Shown piece after piece: positions 42,801 to 50,667 of a DNA stretch of 64,000 nucleotides. Location of the stretch: NCBI RefSeq assembly GCF_039889165.1, contig NZ_JAYMYY010000003.1, positions 186,001 to 250,000 on the forward strand, given 5' to 3'. The notes under the pieces were generated by a model. The model did not search any database and was not told the DNA's origin. It worked only from the letters and a program-made list of their open reading frames with translations. Position 1 is the first letter of the stretch; each line of letters begins with the position of its first letter. The DNA comes from Pseudocitrobacter cyperus. GTDB lineage: Bacteria; Pseudomonadota; Gammaproteobacteria; Enterobacterales; Enterobacteriaceae. Both the position numbers and the translations under genes were made by a program.

Positions 42801-43217
42801 GTCGACAAGGAGTCGCACAGTGAAGTGAACATCAGGATGATGGCACTTCAAACAGGACACACCAGGATGGTGCTTCAGGGACAGGCCTCAGGATGAGGTA
42901 AGTGGATACGCCAGGACGGTGTAACAAGGAAAGGCTTCAGGACGAGGCAAAAGGATAACGCCAGGATGCGTTAAAGGACACCTCCAGGATGGAGAATGAG
43001 AGCCGGTCAGGATGAGCGGTGGAGCAAGAAGTTCAGGACATACTCAAGGATTGGGTAGATTCGCATCGGGGTGGTGTGAGCAGGACGCAACAGTTTATGG
43101 ATGAACAGGTCGCAAGACCGCAGGAAAAGTTGTCACGGACGAGCAGGGAGCACGAAAAGTAGCTGGAATGCTGCGAAACGAACCGGGAGCACTGTTTATA
43201 CAGTGCTCCCTTTTTTT
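42801..43217 (+). ncRNA. csrB: CsrB small RNA, sponge for CsrA
   Basis: Starts GTCGACAAGGAGTCGCACAG and ends at a strong terminator. I count 26 GGA triplets, 12 of them as CAGGA, most in small hairpin loops (for example CACCAGGATGGTG and CTCCAGGATGGAG). These are CsrA-binding sites, so the RNA sequesters CsrA and relieves repression of its target mRNAs. The length of 417 bases is greater than the ~369 of E. coli CsrB. It has its usual neighbours syd and yqcC. A possible promoter is TTGTAA (42766-42771) with TTCTAT (42791-42796). Confidence 0.97.
43185..43217 (+). terminator. Intrinsic terminator of csrB
   Basis: A perfect 10-bp stem GGGAGCACTG/CAGTGCTCCC with a 6-base loop and seven Ts. It forms the 3' end of csrB, 57 bases before yqcC. 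Confidence 0.95.
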
Positions 43218-43273
43218 GTTTTGCGTTCGGCTGGTGGTATCCTGCGCGCGATTTCGTTTCTATCGAGGCTCCC

Positions 43274-43603
43274 ATGACTTTTCACAATAATCTGCGCGAA
43301 CAATTGCAATCCATCGAGGCGATGCTGCGCCTGCATCAACACTGGCAGGACGAAGCTCCAGATGCCAGTGCGTTCGCCAGCGATCAACCCTTCTGCATGG
43401 ATACGCTGGAGCCGCTGGCGTGGTTACAGTGGGTATTGATTCCGCGTATGCATCAATTGCTGGATAACGGCGAGCCTCTGCCGCAACGGTTTGCCATCGC
43501 GCCTTACTATGAAATGGCGCTGGATGCGCAGCATCCGCAGCGCGATATTATTTTGCTTGAGCTGCAAAAGCTTGACGCCTTTTTTGCTGATGATGACAAC
43601 TGA
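43274..43603 (+). CDS. yqcC: DUF446 protein YqcC
   Basis: 109 residues, all-alpha DUF446/YqcC family. Motifs include LQSIEAMLRLHQHWQDEAP and PLAWLQWVLIPRMHQLL. Function unknown. Its stop overlaps the truC start by one base (TGATG), so the two are coupled. The fixed link to the pseudouridine synthase truC across enterobacteria hints at a role in tRNA modification or its control, which is inference. Confidence 0.93.
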   Translation: MTFHNNLREQLQSIEAMLRLHQHWQDEAPDASAFASDQPFCMDTLEPLAWLQWVLIPRMHQLLDNGEPLPQRFAIAPYYEMALDAQHPQRDIILLELQKLDAFFADDDN

Positions 43604-44379
43604 TGCTGGAAATTATTTACCAGGATGAATGGCTGGTCGCTGTTAACAAACCTTCCGGTTGGTTAGTTCACCGTAGCTGGCTCGATCGCGATGAAAAAGT
43701 GGTGGTGATGCAGACGGTGCGTGACCAGATAGGTCAGCATGTGTTTACCGCCCACCGCCTTGACCGCCCGACTTCCGGCGTACTGCTGATGGGGCTTTCA
43801 AGCGAGGCAGGGCGGTTATTGTCGCAGCAGTTTGAACAGCACCAAATGCAGAAGCGTTATCATGCCATCGTGCGCGGCTGGTTGATGGATGAAGCGGTAC
43901 TTGACTACCCGCTGGTGGAAGAGCTCGACAAGATTGCCGACAAATTTGCCAAAGAGAATAAAGAGCCGCAGCCTGCGGTGACGCACTATCGCGGGCTGGC
44001 GACGGTCGAGATGCCTGTGGCGACGGGACGATACCCCACCACTCGTTACGGGCTGGTTGAGCTGGAACCCAAAACCGGGCGCAAGCATCAGTTGCGTCGT
44101 CACCTCTCGCATTTGCGTCATCCTATTATTGGCGATAGCAAACATGGCGACCTGCGTCAGAACCGCAGCGCGGCAGAAAATTTCGGCTGTCAGCGCCTGA
44201 TGCTGCATGCCAGTTCGCTCTCCCTGATGCATCCGTTTACCGGTGAGCCGCTTACGCTGCGCGCCGGGCTCGACGAAACGTGGATGCAGGCGCTGTCACA
44301 CTTTGGCTGGCGCGGGCTTCTCCCTGATAACGAAAGGGTTGAGTTTGTCGGCGGGAGCGGTCAGGATGAGAACATCTGA
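43603..44379 (+). CDS. truC: tRNA pseudouridine65 synthase TruC
   Basis: 258 residues. It isomerises U65 to pseudouridine in tRNA-Ile1 and tRNA-Asp. It is an RluA-family enzyme: the catalytic Asp lies in HRLDRPTSGVLLMG (~54), and other family motifs are KPSGWLVH, KRYHAIVRGW, KTGRKHQLRRHLSH and LHASSLSLMHP. There is no S4 domain, as expected for TruC. yqcA follows after 21 bases. Confidence 0.96.
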   Translation: MLEIIYQDEWLVAVNKPSGWLVHRSWLDRDEKVVVMQTVRDQIGQHVFTAHRLDRPTSGVLLMGLSSEAGRLLSQQFEQHQMQKRYHAIVRGWLMDEAVLDYPLVEELDKIADKFAKENKEPQPAVTHYRGLATVEMPVATGRYPTTRYGLVELEPKTGRKHQLRRHLSHLRHPIIGDSKHGDLRQNRSAAENFGCQRLMLHASSLSLMHPFTGEPLTLRAGLDETWMQALSHFGWRGLLPDNERVEFVGGSGQDENI

Positions 44380-44400
44380 AAGTAAACAGGGAGTTAAATC

Positions 44401-44844
44401 ATGGCTGAAGTAGGGATTTTTGTTGGCACCATGTATGGTAATTCGCTGTTAGTCGCCGAAGAAGCGCAGGCGATTCTGGGCAATCAGGGTCATGCCGCAA
44501 AGGTTTTTGAAGACCCGCAAGTAAGCGACTGGGAAGAGTATGTGGGTAAATATGTGCTGGTTGTCACCTCGACGACCGGACAGGGCGATTTACCGGACAG
44601 CATTGTGCCGCTGTATAACGACCTCAAGGATATGTACCAGCCACATCTGCGCTACGGCATTATTGCTCTGGGCGACAGTACTTACGCTAATTTCTGCGGC
44701 GGCGGCAAAACCTTCGATGCATTATTACAGGAGCAGGGCGCTCAGCGCATCGGCGAAATGCTGATGATTGACGCCAGTGAAGACCCTGAGCCAGAAGGTG
44801 TTTCCAACCCCTGGGTTGAGCAATGGGCTACGTTGCTTAAATAA
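44401..44844 (+). CDS. yqcA: Short-chain flavodoxin YqcA (MioC-like)
   Basis: 147 residues. It is a flavodoxin fold binding FMN: the phosphate loop is FVGTMYGNSL near residue 8, followed by TSTTGQGDLPDS and ALGDSTYANFCGGGK. It is related to MioC; an electron-transfer role is likely, possibly for a tRNA-modifying or biotin-type reaction, but its partner is unknown. It is last of the yqcC-truC-yqcA unit and ends at the terminator 44850-44876. Confidence 0.94.
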   Translation: MAEVGIFVGTMYGNSLLVAEEAQAILGNQGHAAKVFEDPQVSDWEEYVGKYVLVVTSTTGQGDLPDSIVPLYNDLKDMYQPHLRYGIIALGDSTYANFCGGGKTFDALLQEQGAQRIGEMLMIDASEDPEPEGVSNPWVEQWATLLK

Positions 44845-44849
44845 AGTGT

Positions 44850-44876
44850 CGCCCTCTCGTCACGCAGAGGGCGTTT
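44850..44876 (+). terminator. Terminator of yqcC-truC-yqcA
   Basis: Stem CGCCCTCT/AGAGGGCG (44850-44857, 44866-44873) with an 8-base loop and a short T run. Confidence 0.7.
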
Positions 44877-45201
44877 ACACCGCGTCAGGAGTACCTCTTC
44901 ATACCCCTTCTTCCTCGTTTGTCCCGCTGACTTTTAGCAAACAGTTTTCATTTCCGTGAAGCATCTTCCAGTGCTTTGGGCAGAAGCCATAAATCTCTTT
45001 TAATTACCCCCTCAATGCTGTGTAGATGCACGGTGAGCCAGTATGCACCTCTTTTTATACTTCCTGAGCCAGTTATAAAACGCAGCAAGTCATGCATAAC
45101 GACGCGCTGCGATAAAAACACCAATACGTCATTCTGATTACCCTACAGGTTGTGTTGTTCAGAGTGAATGTAGCCGAAAGCTATAATTCAGGAGTGCAAC
45201 A
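44877..45201. promoter_or_regulatory. gudP upstream region
   Basis: 325 bases without a convincing gene. It must contain the promoter of the glucarate operon, which in E. coli is activated by CdaR. TATAAT at 45182-45187 is only 14 bases before the gudP start and has no suitable -35, so it is probably not the main -10. I could not identify a CdaR site with confidence. Confidence 0.45.
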
Positions 45202-46560
45202 ATGAGTTCATTAAGTCAGGCTGCGAGCGCCGCTGAAAAGCGTACCAACGCTCGCTACTGGATAGTGGTGATGCTGTTTATCGTCACGTCGTTTAACTAC
45301 GGAGACCGGGCGACGTTGTCGATTGCCGGTTCCGAAATGGCCAAAGATATTGGTCTTGACCCGGTGGGGATGGGATATGTTTTCTCCGCATTCTCCTGGG
45401 CTTACGTTATCGGGCAGATCCCCGGCGGCTGGTTACTCGACCGCTTCGGTTCAAAACGAGTCTACTTCTGGTCTATCTTCATCTGGTCGATGTTTACCCT
45501 GTTGCAGGGGTTCGTCGATATCTTTAGCGGTTTTGGCATTATCGTCGCACTCTTTACCCTGCGTTTCCTCGTCGGCCTTGCTGAATCCCCTTCTTTCCCC
45601 GGCAACAGTCGTATCGTTGCGGCCTGGTTCCCGGCACAGGAAAGGGGCACGGCGGTCGCGATTTTTAACTCCGCGCAGTACTTTGCCACGGTTATCTTCG
45701 CGCCGATCATGGGCTGGCTGACGCATGAGGTGGGCTGGTCGCATGTGTTCTTCTTTATGGGCGGGCTGGGGATCGTTATCAGCTTTATCTGGCTGAAAGT
45801 GATCCACGAACCGAATCAACATCCGGGCGTGAACAAAAAAGAGCTGGAGTACATCGCTGAAGGCGGCGCGCTGATCAACATGGATCAAAAAGGTGCGAAG
45901 GTAAAAGTGCCGTTTAGCGTCAAGTGGGGGCAGATCAGACAGTTGATCGGCTCGCGCATGATGGTTGGGATTTATATCGGCCAGTACTGTATCAACGCGC
46001 TAACCTACTTTTTCATCACCTGGTTCCCGGTTTATCTGGTGCAGGCGCGCGGTATGTCGATTCTGAAAGCAGGGTTTGTCGCCTCCGTTCCGGCGATTTG
46101 CGGATTTATTGGCGGCGTACTGGGTGGGGTTATCTCCGACTGGCTGATGCGTCGTACCGGTTCGCTGAACATTGCGCGTAAAACGCCGATCGTCATGGGC
46201 ATGCTGCTATCGATGGTGATGGTGTTCTGTAACTATGTGAACGTCGAGTGGATGATTATCGGCTTTATGGCACTGGCCTTCTTCGGTAAAGGGGTTGGCG
46301 CACTGGGCTGGGCGGTAATGGCGGATACCGCGCCGAAAGAGATCAGCGGCCTTTCTGGCGGCCTGTTTAATATGTTCGGCAATATTTCGGGTATCGTGAC
46401 GCCGATTGCGATTGGCTACATCGTCGGGACAACCGGCTCTTTCAACGGCGCGCTGATCTACGTCGGTATTCATGCGCTGGTGGCGGTGCTGAGCTATCTG
46501 GTGCTGGTGGGCGATATTAAACGTATCGAACTGAAACCTGTTGCGGGGCAATCATCATGA
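45202..46560 (+). CDS. gudP: D-glucarate/galactarate transporter GudP
   Basis: 452 residues, twelve predicted membrane helices, major facilitator superfamily, anion:cation symporter family. It imports glucarate with protons. Family signatures include FNYGDRATLSIAGSEMAKDI in the first periplasmic loop, GGWLLDRFGSKRVYFWSIF after helix 2 and LRFLVGLAESPSFPGNSRIV. It is first of the gudP-gudX-gudD operon; its stop overlaps the gudX start (ATGA). Confidence 0.95.
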   Translation: MSSLSQAASAAEKRTNARYWIVVMLFIVTSFNYGDRATLSIAGSEMAKDIGLDPVGMGYVFSAFSWAYVIGQIPGGWLLDRFGSKRVYFWSIFIWSMFTLLQGFVDIFSGFGIIVALFTLRFLVGLAESPSFPGNSRIVAAWFPAQERGTAVAIFNSAQYFATVIFAPIMGWLTHEVGWSHVFFFMGGLGIVISFIWLKVIHEPNQHPGVNKKELEYIAEGGALINMDQKGAKVKVPFSVKWGQIRQLIGSRMMVGIYIGQYCINALTYFFITWFPVYLVQARGMSILKAGFVASVPAICGFIGGVLGGVISDWLMRRTGSLNIARKTPIVMGMLLSMVMVFCNYVNVEWMIIGFMALAFFGKGVGALGWAVMADTAPKEISGLSGGLFNMFGNISGIVTPIAIGYIVGTTGSFNGALIYVGIHALVAVLSYLVLVGDIKRIELKPVAGQSS

Positions 46561-47897
46561 CAACGCAATCGAGCCCCGTAATCACGGATATGAAGGTCAT
46601 TCCCGTTGCCGGGCATGACAGTATGCTGCTCAATATTGGCGGCGCGCACAATGCGTACTTCACGCGCAATATTGTAGTGCTGACTGACAACGCCGGGAAT
46701 ACCGGCGTCGGGGAAGCGCCGGGTGGCGAGGTGATTTACCAGACGCTGGTGGACGCCATTCCTGTGGTGCTGGGGCAGGAGATCGCCCGCCTGAATAAAG
46801 TGGTTCAGCAGGTGCATAAGGGGAATCAGGCGGCGGATTTCGACACCTTTGGTAAAGGAGCATGGACGTTTGAGTTGAAGGTTAACGCGGTGGCGGCGCT
46901 GGAGGCCGCACTGCTTGACCTGCTGGGCAAAGCGCTGAATGTCCCGGTTTGTGAACTGCTGGGGCCGGGGAAGCAGCGCGATGCGGTCACGGTGCTCGGT
47001 TATCTCTTTTACGTCGGCGACCGCCGCAAAACCGATTTGCCCTATCTGGAAAATACACCGGGCAGCCATGACTGGTACCATTTGCGTCACCAGGAGGCGC
47101 TCTCCAGCGAGGCGCTGGTGCGGCTGGCGGAAGCCTCGCAGGATCGCTACGGTTTTAAAGATTTCAAACTCAAAGGCGGCGTGCTGCCGGGCGAGCAGGA
47201 GATTGAATCAGTAAAAGCGCTGAAAAAACGCTTCCCGGATGCGCGGATCACCGTCGACCCGAACGGCGCCTGGCTGCTGGATGAAGCGATCTCGCTGTGT
47301 AAGGGGCTCAACGATGTGCTGACCTACGCGGAAGATCCGTGTGGCGCAGAGCAGGGCTTCTCCGGGCGAGAAGTGATGGCGGAATTTCGTCGCGCCACCG
47401 GCCTGCCGGTCGCCACCAACATGATCGCCACTAACTGGCGTGAAATGGGGCATGCGGTGATGCTCAATGCGGTGGATATCCCACTGGCTGACCCGCACTT
47501 CTGGACGCTCTCCGGCGCGGTGCGCGTGGCGCAGATGTGCGACGAGTGGGGACTGACCTGGGGTTGCCACTCCAACAACCATTTCGACATCTCGCTGGCG
47601 ATGTTTACCCACGTTGGCGCCGCCGCGCCGGGTAATCCGACAGCGATTGATACTCACTGGATCTGGCAGGAGGGCGATGCGCGCCTGACCGAAAATCCGC
47701 TACAGATCGCTCACGGCAAAATTGCCGTTCCCGATGCGCCCGGACTGGGCGTCGAGCTGGACTGGGATCAGGTGCAGAAAGCGCACGAAACGTATAAAAG
47801 CCTACCGGGCGGCGCGCGTAATGACGCGGGCCCGATGCAGTATCTGATCCCCGGCTGGACATTTGACCGCAAACGTCCCGTTTTCGGCCGCAATTAA
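46557..47897 (+). CDS. gudX: Glucarate dehydratase-related protein GudX
   Basis: 446 residues, enolase superfamily, glucarate dehydratase subgroup. It retains the KxK base (DFKLKGGVLPGE, ~206), metal ligands D, E and N (TVDPNGAW, YAEDPCGAEQG, TNMIATNW) and the catalytic His in GCHSNNHFDIS. It is strongly similar to its neighbour GudD, so the two are tandem paralogues. E. coli GudX is reported as a poor glucarate dehydratase; it may work on a related acid or assist GudD. It overlaps gudP by four bases; gudD starts 16 bases later. Confidence 0.95.
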   Translation: MTTQSSPVITDMKVIPVAGHDSMLLNIGGAHNAYFTRNIVVLTDNAGNTGVGEAPGGEVIYQTLVDAIPVVLGQEIARLNKVVQQVHKGNQAADFDTFGKGAWTFELKVNAVAALEAALLDLLGKALNVPVCELLGPGKQRDAVTVLGYLFYVGDRRKTDLPYLENTPGSHDWYHLRHQEALSSEALVRLAEASQDRYGFKDFKLKGGVLPGEQEIESVKALKKRFPDARITVDPNGAWLLDEAISLCKGLNDVLTYAEDPCGAEQGFSGREVMAEFRRATGLPVATNMIATNWREMGHAVMLNAVDIPLADPHFWTLSGAVRVAQMCDEWGLTWGCHSNNHFDISLAMFTHVGAAAPGNPTAIDTHWIWQEGDARLTENPLQIAHGKIAVPDAPGLGVELDWDQVQKAHETYKSLPGGARNDAGPMQYLIPGWTFDRKRPVFGRN

Positions 47898-47913
47898 TTA
47901 AAAGGACTGAATC

Positions 47914-49251
47914 ATGTCTCAAACTTCAACGCCAGTTGTCACTTCCATGCAGGTCATCCCGGTGGCGGGTCACGATAGTATGCTGATGAACCTGAGCGGG
48001 GCGCATGCACCGTTCTTTACCCGCAACATCGTGGTGATTAAAGACAATTCCGGTCATACGGGCGTGGGGGAAATTCCCGGCGGCGAGAAAATTCGCACCA
48101 CGCTTGAAGATGCCATTCCGCTGGTGGTCGGCAAAACGCTGGGTGAATACAAGAACGTTCTGACGCTGGTGCGTAATACTTTCGCCGATCGTGATTCCGG
48201 CGGTCGCGGTCTGCAAACTTTCGACCTGCGTACCACCATTCATGTGGTCACGGGTATTGAAGCGGCGATGCTCGATCTGCTCGGCCAGCATTTGGGCGTA
48301 AACGTTGCTTCTTTGCTAGGCGATGGTCAGCAGCGCAGCGAAGTGGAGATGCTCGGCTACCTGTTCTTCGTCGGCAACCGTAAAGCGACGCCGCTGCCGT
48401 ATCAGAGCCAGCCGGATGAGCAATGCGACTGGTACCGTCTGCGCCACGATGAAGCGATGACCCCGGACGCGGTGGTGCGCCTGGCGGAAGCCGCGTATGA
48501 AAAATATGGCTTTAACGACTTTAAACTGAAAGGCGGCGTGCTGGCCGGGGAAGAAGAAGCGGAATCCATCGTGGCGCTGGCTAAACGCTTCCCGCAGGCG
48601 CGCGTTACGCTCGATCCTAACGGTGCATGGTCGCTCAACGAGGCGATTAAAATCGGCAAATACCTGAAGGGCGTGCTGGCGTATGCGGAAGATCCTTGCG
48701 GTGCTGAACAGGGCTTCTCCGGGCGTGAGGTGATGGCGGAGTTCCGCCGCGCGACTGGCCTGCCGACCGCGACCAACATGATCGCCACCGACTGGCGTCA
48801 GATGGGCCATACGCTCTCCCTGCAATCGGTCGACATTCCGCTGGCAGACCCGCACTTCTGGACTATGCAGGGCTCGGTACGGGTGGCGCAGATGTGTCAT
48901 GAATTTGGCCTGACCTGGGGTTCGCACTCCAATAACCATTTCGACATCTCGCTGGCGATGTTCACCCATGTTGCAGCGGCGGCGCCCGGGAATGTGACGG
49001 CGATTGATACTCACTGGATTTGGCAAGAGGGGAACCAGCGCCTCACCAAACAACCGTTTGAAATTAAAGGCGGTATGGTACAGGTGCCGACGACGCCTGG
49101 GCTGGGTGTCGAGCTGGATATGGATCGCGTTATGCAGGCTAACGAGCTTTATAAGAAGCATGGCCTGGGCGCTCGTGATGATGCGATGGGGATGCAGTAC
49201 CTCATCCCCAACTGGACGTTTGATAATAAGCGTCCTTGCATGGTGCGTTGA
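47914..49251 (+). CDS. gudD: Glucarate dehydratase GudD
   Basis: 445 residues. It dehydrates D-glucarate (and L-idarate) to 5-keto-4-deoxyglucarate. The enolase-superfamily acid/base residues are in DFKLKGGVLAGE (Lys ~206) and GSHSNNHFDIS (His ~338). Magnesium ligands are in TLDPNGAW, YAEDPCGAEQG and TNMIATDW. It is the last gene before a strong terminator at 49254-49287; the product would be split by an aldolase (GarL) not in this window and reduced to glycerate. Confidence 0.97.
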   Translation: MSQTSTPVVTSMQVIPVAGHDSMLMNLSGAHAPFFTRNIVVIKDNSGHTGVGEIPGGEKIRTTLEDAIPLVVGKTLGEYKNVLTLVRNTFADRDSGGRGLQTFDLRTTIHVVTGIEAAMLDLLGQHLGVNVASLLGDGQQRSEVEMLGYLFFVGNRKATPLPYQSQPDEQCDWYRLRHDEAMTPDAVVRLAEAAYEKYGFNDFKLKGGVLAGEEEAESIVALAKRFPQARVTLDPNGAWSLNEAIKIGKYLKGVLAYAEDPCGAEQGFSGREVMAEFRRATGLPTATNMIATDWRQMGHTLSLQSVDIPLADPHFWTMQGSVRVAQMCHEFGLTWGSHSNNHFDISLAMFTHVAAAAPGNVTAIDTHWIWQEGNQRLTKQPFEIKGGMVQVPTTPGLGVELDMDRVMQANELYKKHGLGARDDAMGMQYLIPNWTFDNKRPCMVR

Positions 49252-49253
49252 TC

Positions 49254-49287
49254 AAAATGCCGATCCCTGCCGGGGTCGGCATTTTTT
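49254..49287 (+). terminator. Terminator after gudD
   Basis: A 10-bp stem AAAATGCCGA/TCGGCATTTT extended inside by C-G pairs, then Ts. It separates gudD from the glycerate kinase gene, so that gene may need its own promoter or read-through. Confidence 0.82.
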
Positions 49288-49335
49288 CTGATTCAGATGT
49301 AAGATCATGGCTCAACCCACGCATAAGGACAGCCA

Positions 49336-50475
49336 ATGAAGATTGTAATTGCCCCGGATTCTTACAAGGAAAGCCTGAGTGCGCTGGAGGTTGCCAGCGC
49401 GATTGAGCGTGGTTTTCGCGAAATCTATCCCGAGGCTGACTACCATAAACTTCCTGTTGCGGATGGTGGCGAAGGTACCGTTGAGGCAATGGTCACTGCC
49501 ACTCAGGGGCGTATCGTAGAGATAGACGTCACCGGCCCACAGGGCGACACCGTGCAGGGGTTTTATGGCCTCTCAGGCGATGGGCGAAGCGCCTTTATTG
49601 AAATGGCGGCGGCTAGCGGCCTGGAGCTTGTGCCTGCCGATAAACGTTGCCCGCTGACCACCACCTCCTGGGGAACCGGGGAACTGATTCGCCACGCCTT
49701 AGACGCGGGGGTTAAGCATATTATTATTGGCCTCGGCGGCAGTGCGACCAATGACGGTGGCGCAGGCATGGTACAGGCGCTGGGTGTAAAACTGCTGACG
49801 GCGGATAACCAGGCGATTGCGCCAGGCGGCGCAGGGCTGGAAACACTGGCGCATATTGATATTCGCGAACTGGATACGCGGCTGGCGGAGTGTCGCATTG
49901 AAGTCGCTTGTGATGTCACTAATCCGTTGACCGGGGAAGAGGGCGCATCTGCGGTGTTTGGCCCGCAGAAAGGGGCGACGGCGAAGATGATTACCCGCCT
50001 CGATGCCGCGCTGACGCACTATGCGCAGTGCCTTAAAAGGGATCTGGGGATTGACGTGCTTCAACTGGAAGGCGGCGGTGCGGCAGGCGGAATGGGCGCG
50101 GCGCTGTATGCTTTTTGCGGTGCCGAGCTTCGCCCGGGTATTGAAATTGTCACTGATGCGCTGCATCTCGATAAGCTGGTGGCCGACGCCGATCTTGTGA
50201 TCACCGGGGAAGGTCGCATCGATAGCCAGACGATTCACGGCAAAGTCCCCGTAGGCGTGGCTCGCGTAGCGAAGCGTTATCACGTACCGGTCATCGCCAT
50301 TGGCGGCAGCCTGACGCCGGATGTCGGCGTGGTGTATGAACATGGGCTGGATGCGGTGTTTAGTGTGCTGTATCGCATCTGCACGCTGGAAGACGCATTG
50401 CGGGATGCCGAAGATAATCTGTTTATGACGGCGCGAAATATCGCGGCGATGTTGAGGATGGGGGAGCGGTTGTAG
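49336..50475 (+). CDS. garK: Glycerate 2-kinase (GarK/GlxK family)
   Basis: 379 residues. It phosphorylates D-glycerate to 2-phosphoglycerate, the final step of glucarate breakdown, whose product enters glycolysis at enolase (eno is at 59994). Family motifs: MKIVIAPDSYKESLSA, VADGGEGTVEAM, GLGGSATNDGGAGM, ACDVTNPLTGEEGA and VITGEGRIDSQTIHGK. E. coli has no kinase gene at this spot, but a Salmonella-type gud locus does. The genome may also carry garK and glxK elsewhere, so the symbol is by family. Confidence 0.88.
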   Translation: MKIVIAPDSYKESLSALEVASAIERGFREIYPEADYHKLPVADGGEGTVEAMVTATQGRIVEIDVTGPQGDTVQGFYGLSGDGRSAFIEMAAASGLELVPADKRCPLTTTSWGTGELIRHALDAGVKHIIIGLGGSATNDGGAGMVQALGVKLLTADNQAIAPGGAGLETLAHIDIRELDTRLAECRIEVACDVTNPLTGEEGASAVFGPQKGATAKMITRLDAALTHYAQCLKRDLGIDVLQLEGGGAAGGMGAALYAFCGAELRPGIEIVTDALHLDKLVADADLVITGEGRIDSQTIHGKVPVGVARVAKRYHVPVIAIGGSLTPDVGVVYEHGLDAVFSVLYRICTLEDALRDAEDNLFMTARNIAAMLRMGERL

Positions 50476-50483
50476 TTTTCTGC

Positions 50484-50659
50484 CCCTCACCCTAACCCTC
50501 TCCCCAAAGGGGAGAGGGGACTGACCGAGTCGATTTAGCAGAACAGCGCAGGTTTTCACCCTCTCCCCAAAGGGAAGAAGAGGGGACTGACTGAGCCGAT
50601 TTAGCAGAACAGCGCAGGTTTTCACCCTCGCCCCTTTGGGGAGAGGGCCGGGGTGAGGG
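50484..50659. repeat. Mosaic palindromic repeat, copy D (opposite orientation, duplicated middle)
   Basis: 176 bases running CCCTCACCCTAACCCTCTCCCC ... CCGGGGTGAGGG, the reverse orientation to copies A-C. The middle unit (GATTTAGCAGAACAGCGCAG followed by GTTTTCACCCTC) is present twice, about 68 bases apart. It fills the gap between the convergent garK-like gene and barA. Confidence 0.87.
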
Positions 50660-50667
50660 GACACCAC

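Noticed and set aside
42801..43217. CRISPR-like array of short repeats (CAGGA units)
   Set aside because: Spacing is irregular and the repeats are 5-7 bases. The whole matches CsrB with its terminator and neighbours.
45182..45187. TATAAT as the gudP -10 box
   Set aside because: Only 14 bases before the start codon, with no -35 at suitable spacing.
48316..49161. 281-codon minus-strand frame
   Set aside because: Antisense shadow of gudD.
49699..50667. 322-codon minus-strand frame
   Set aside because: Runs through repeat D into the antisense of the glycerate kinase gene; its N terminus is translated repeat sequence.
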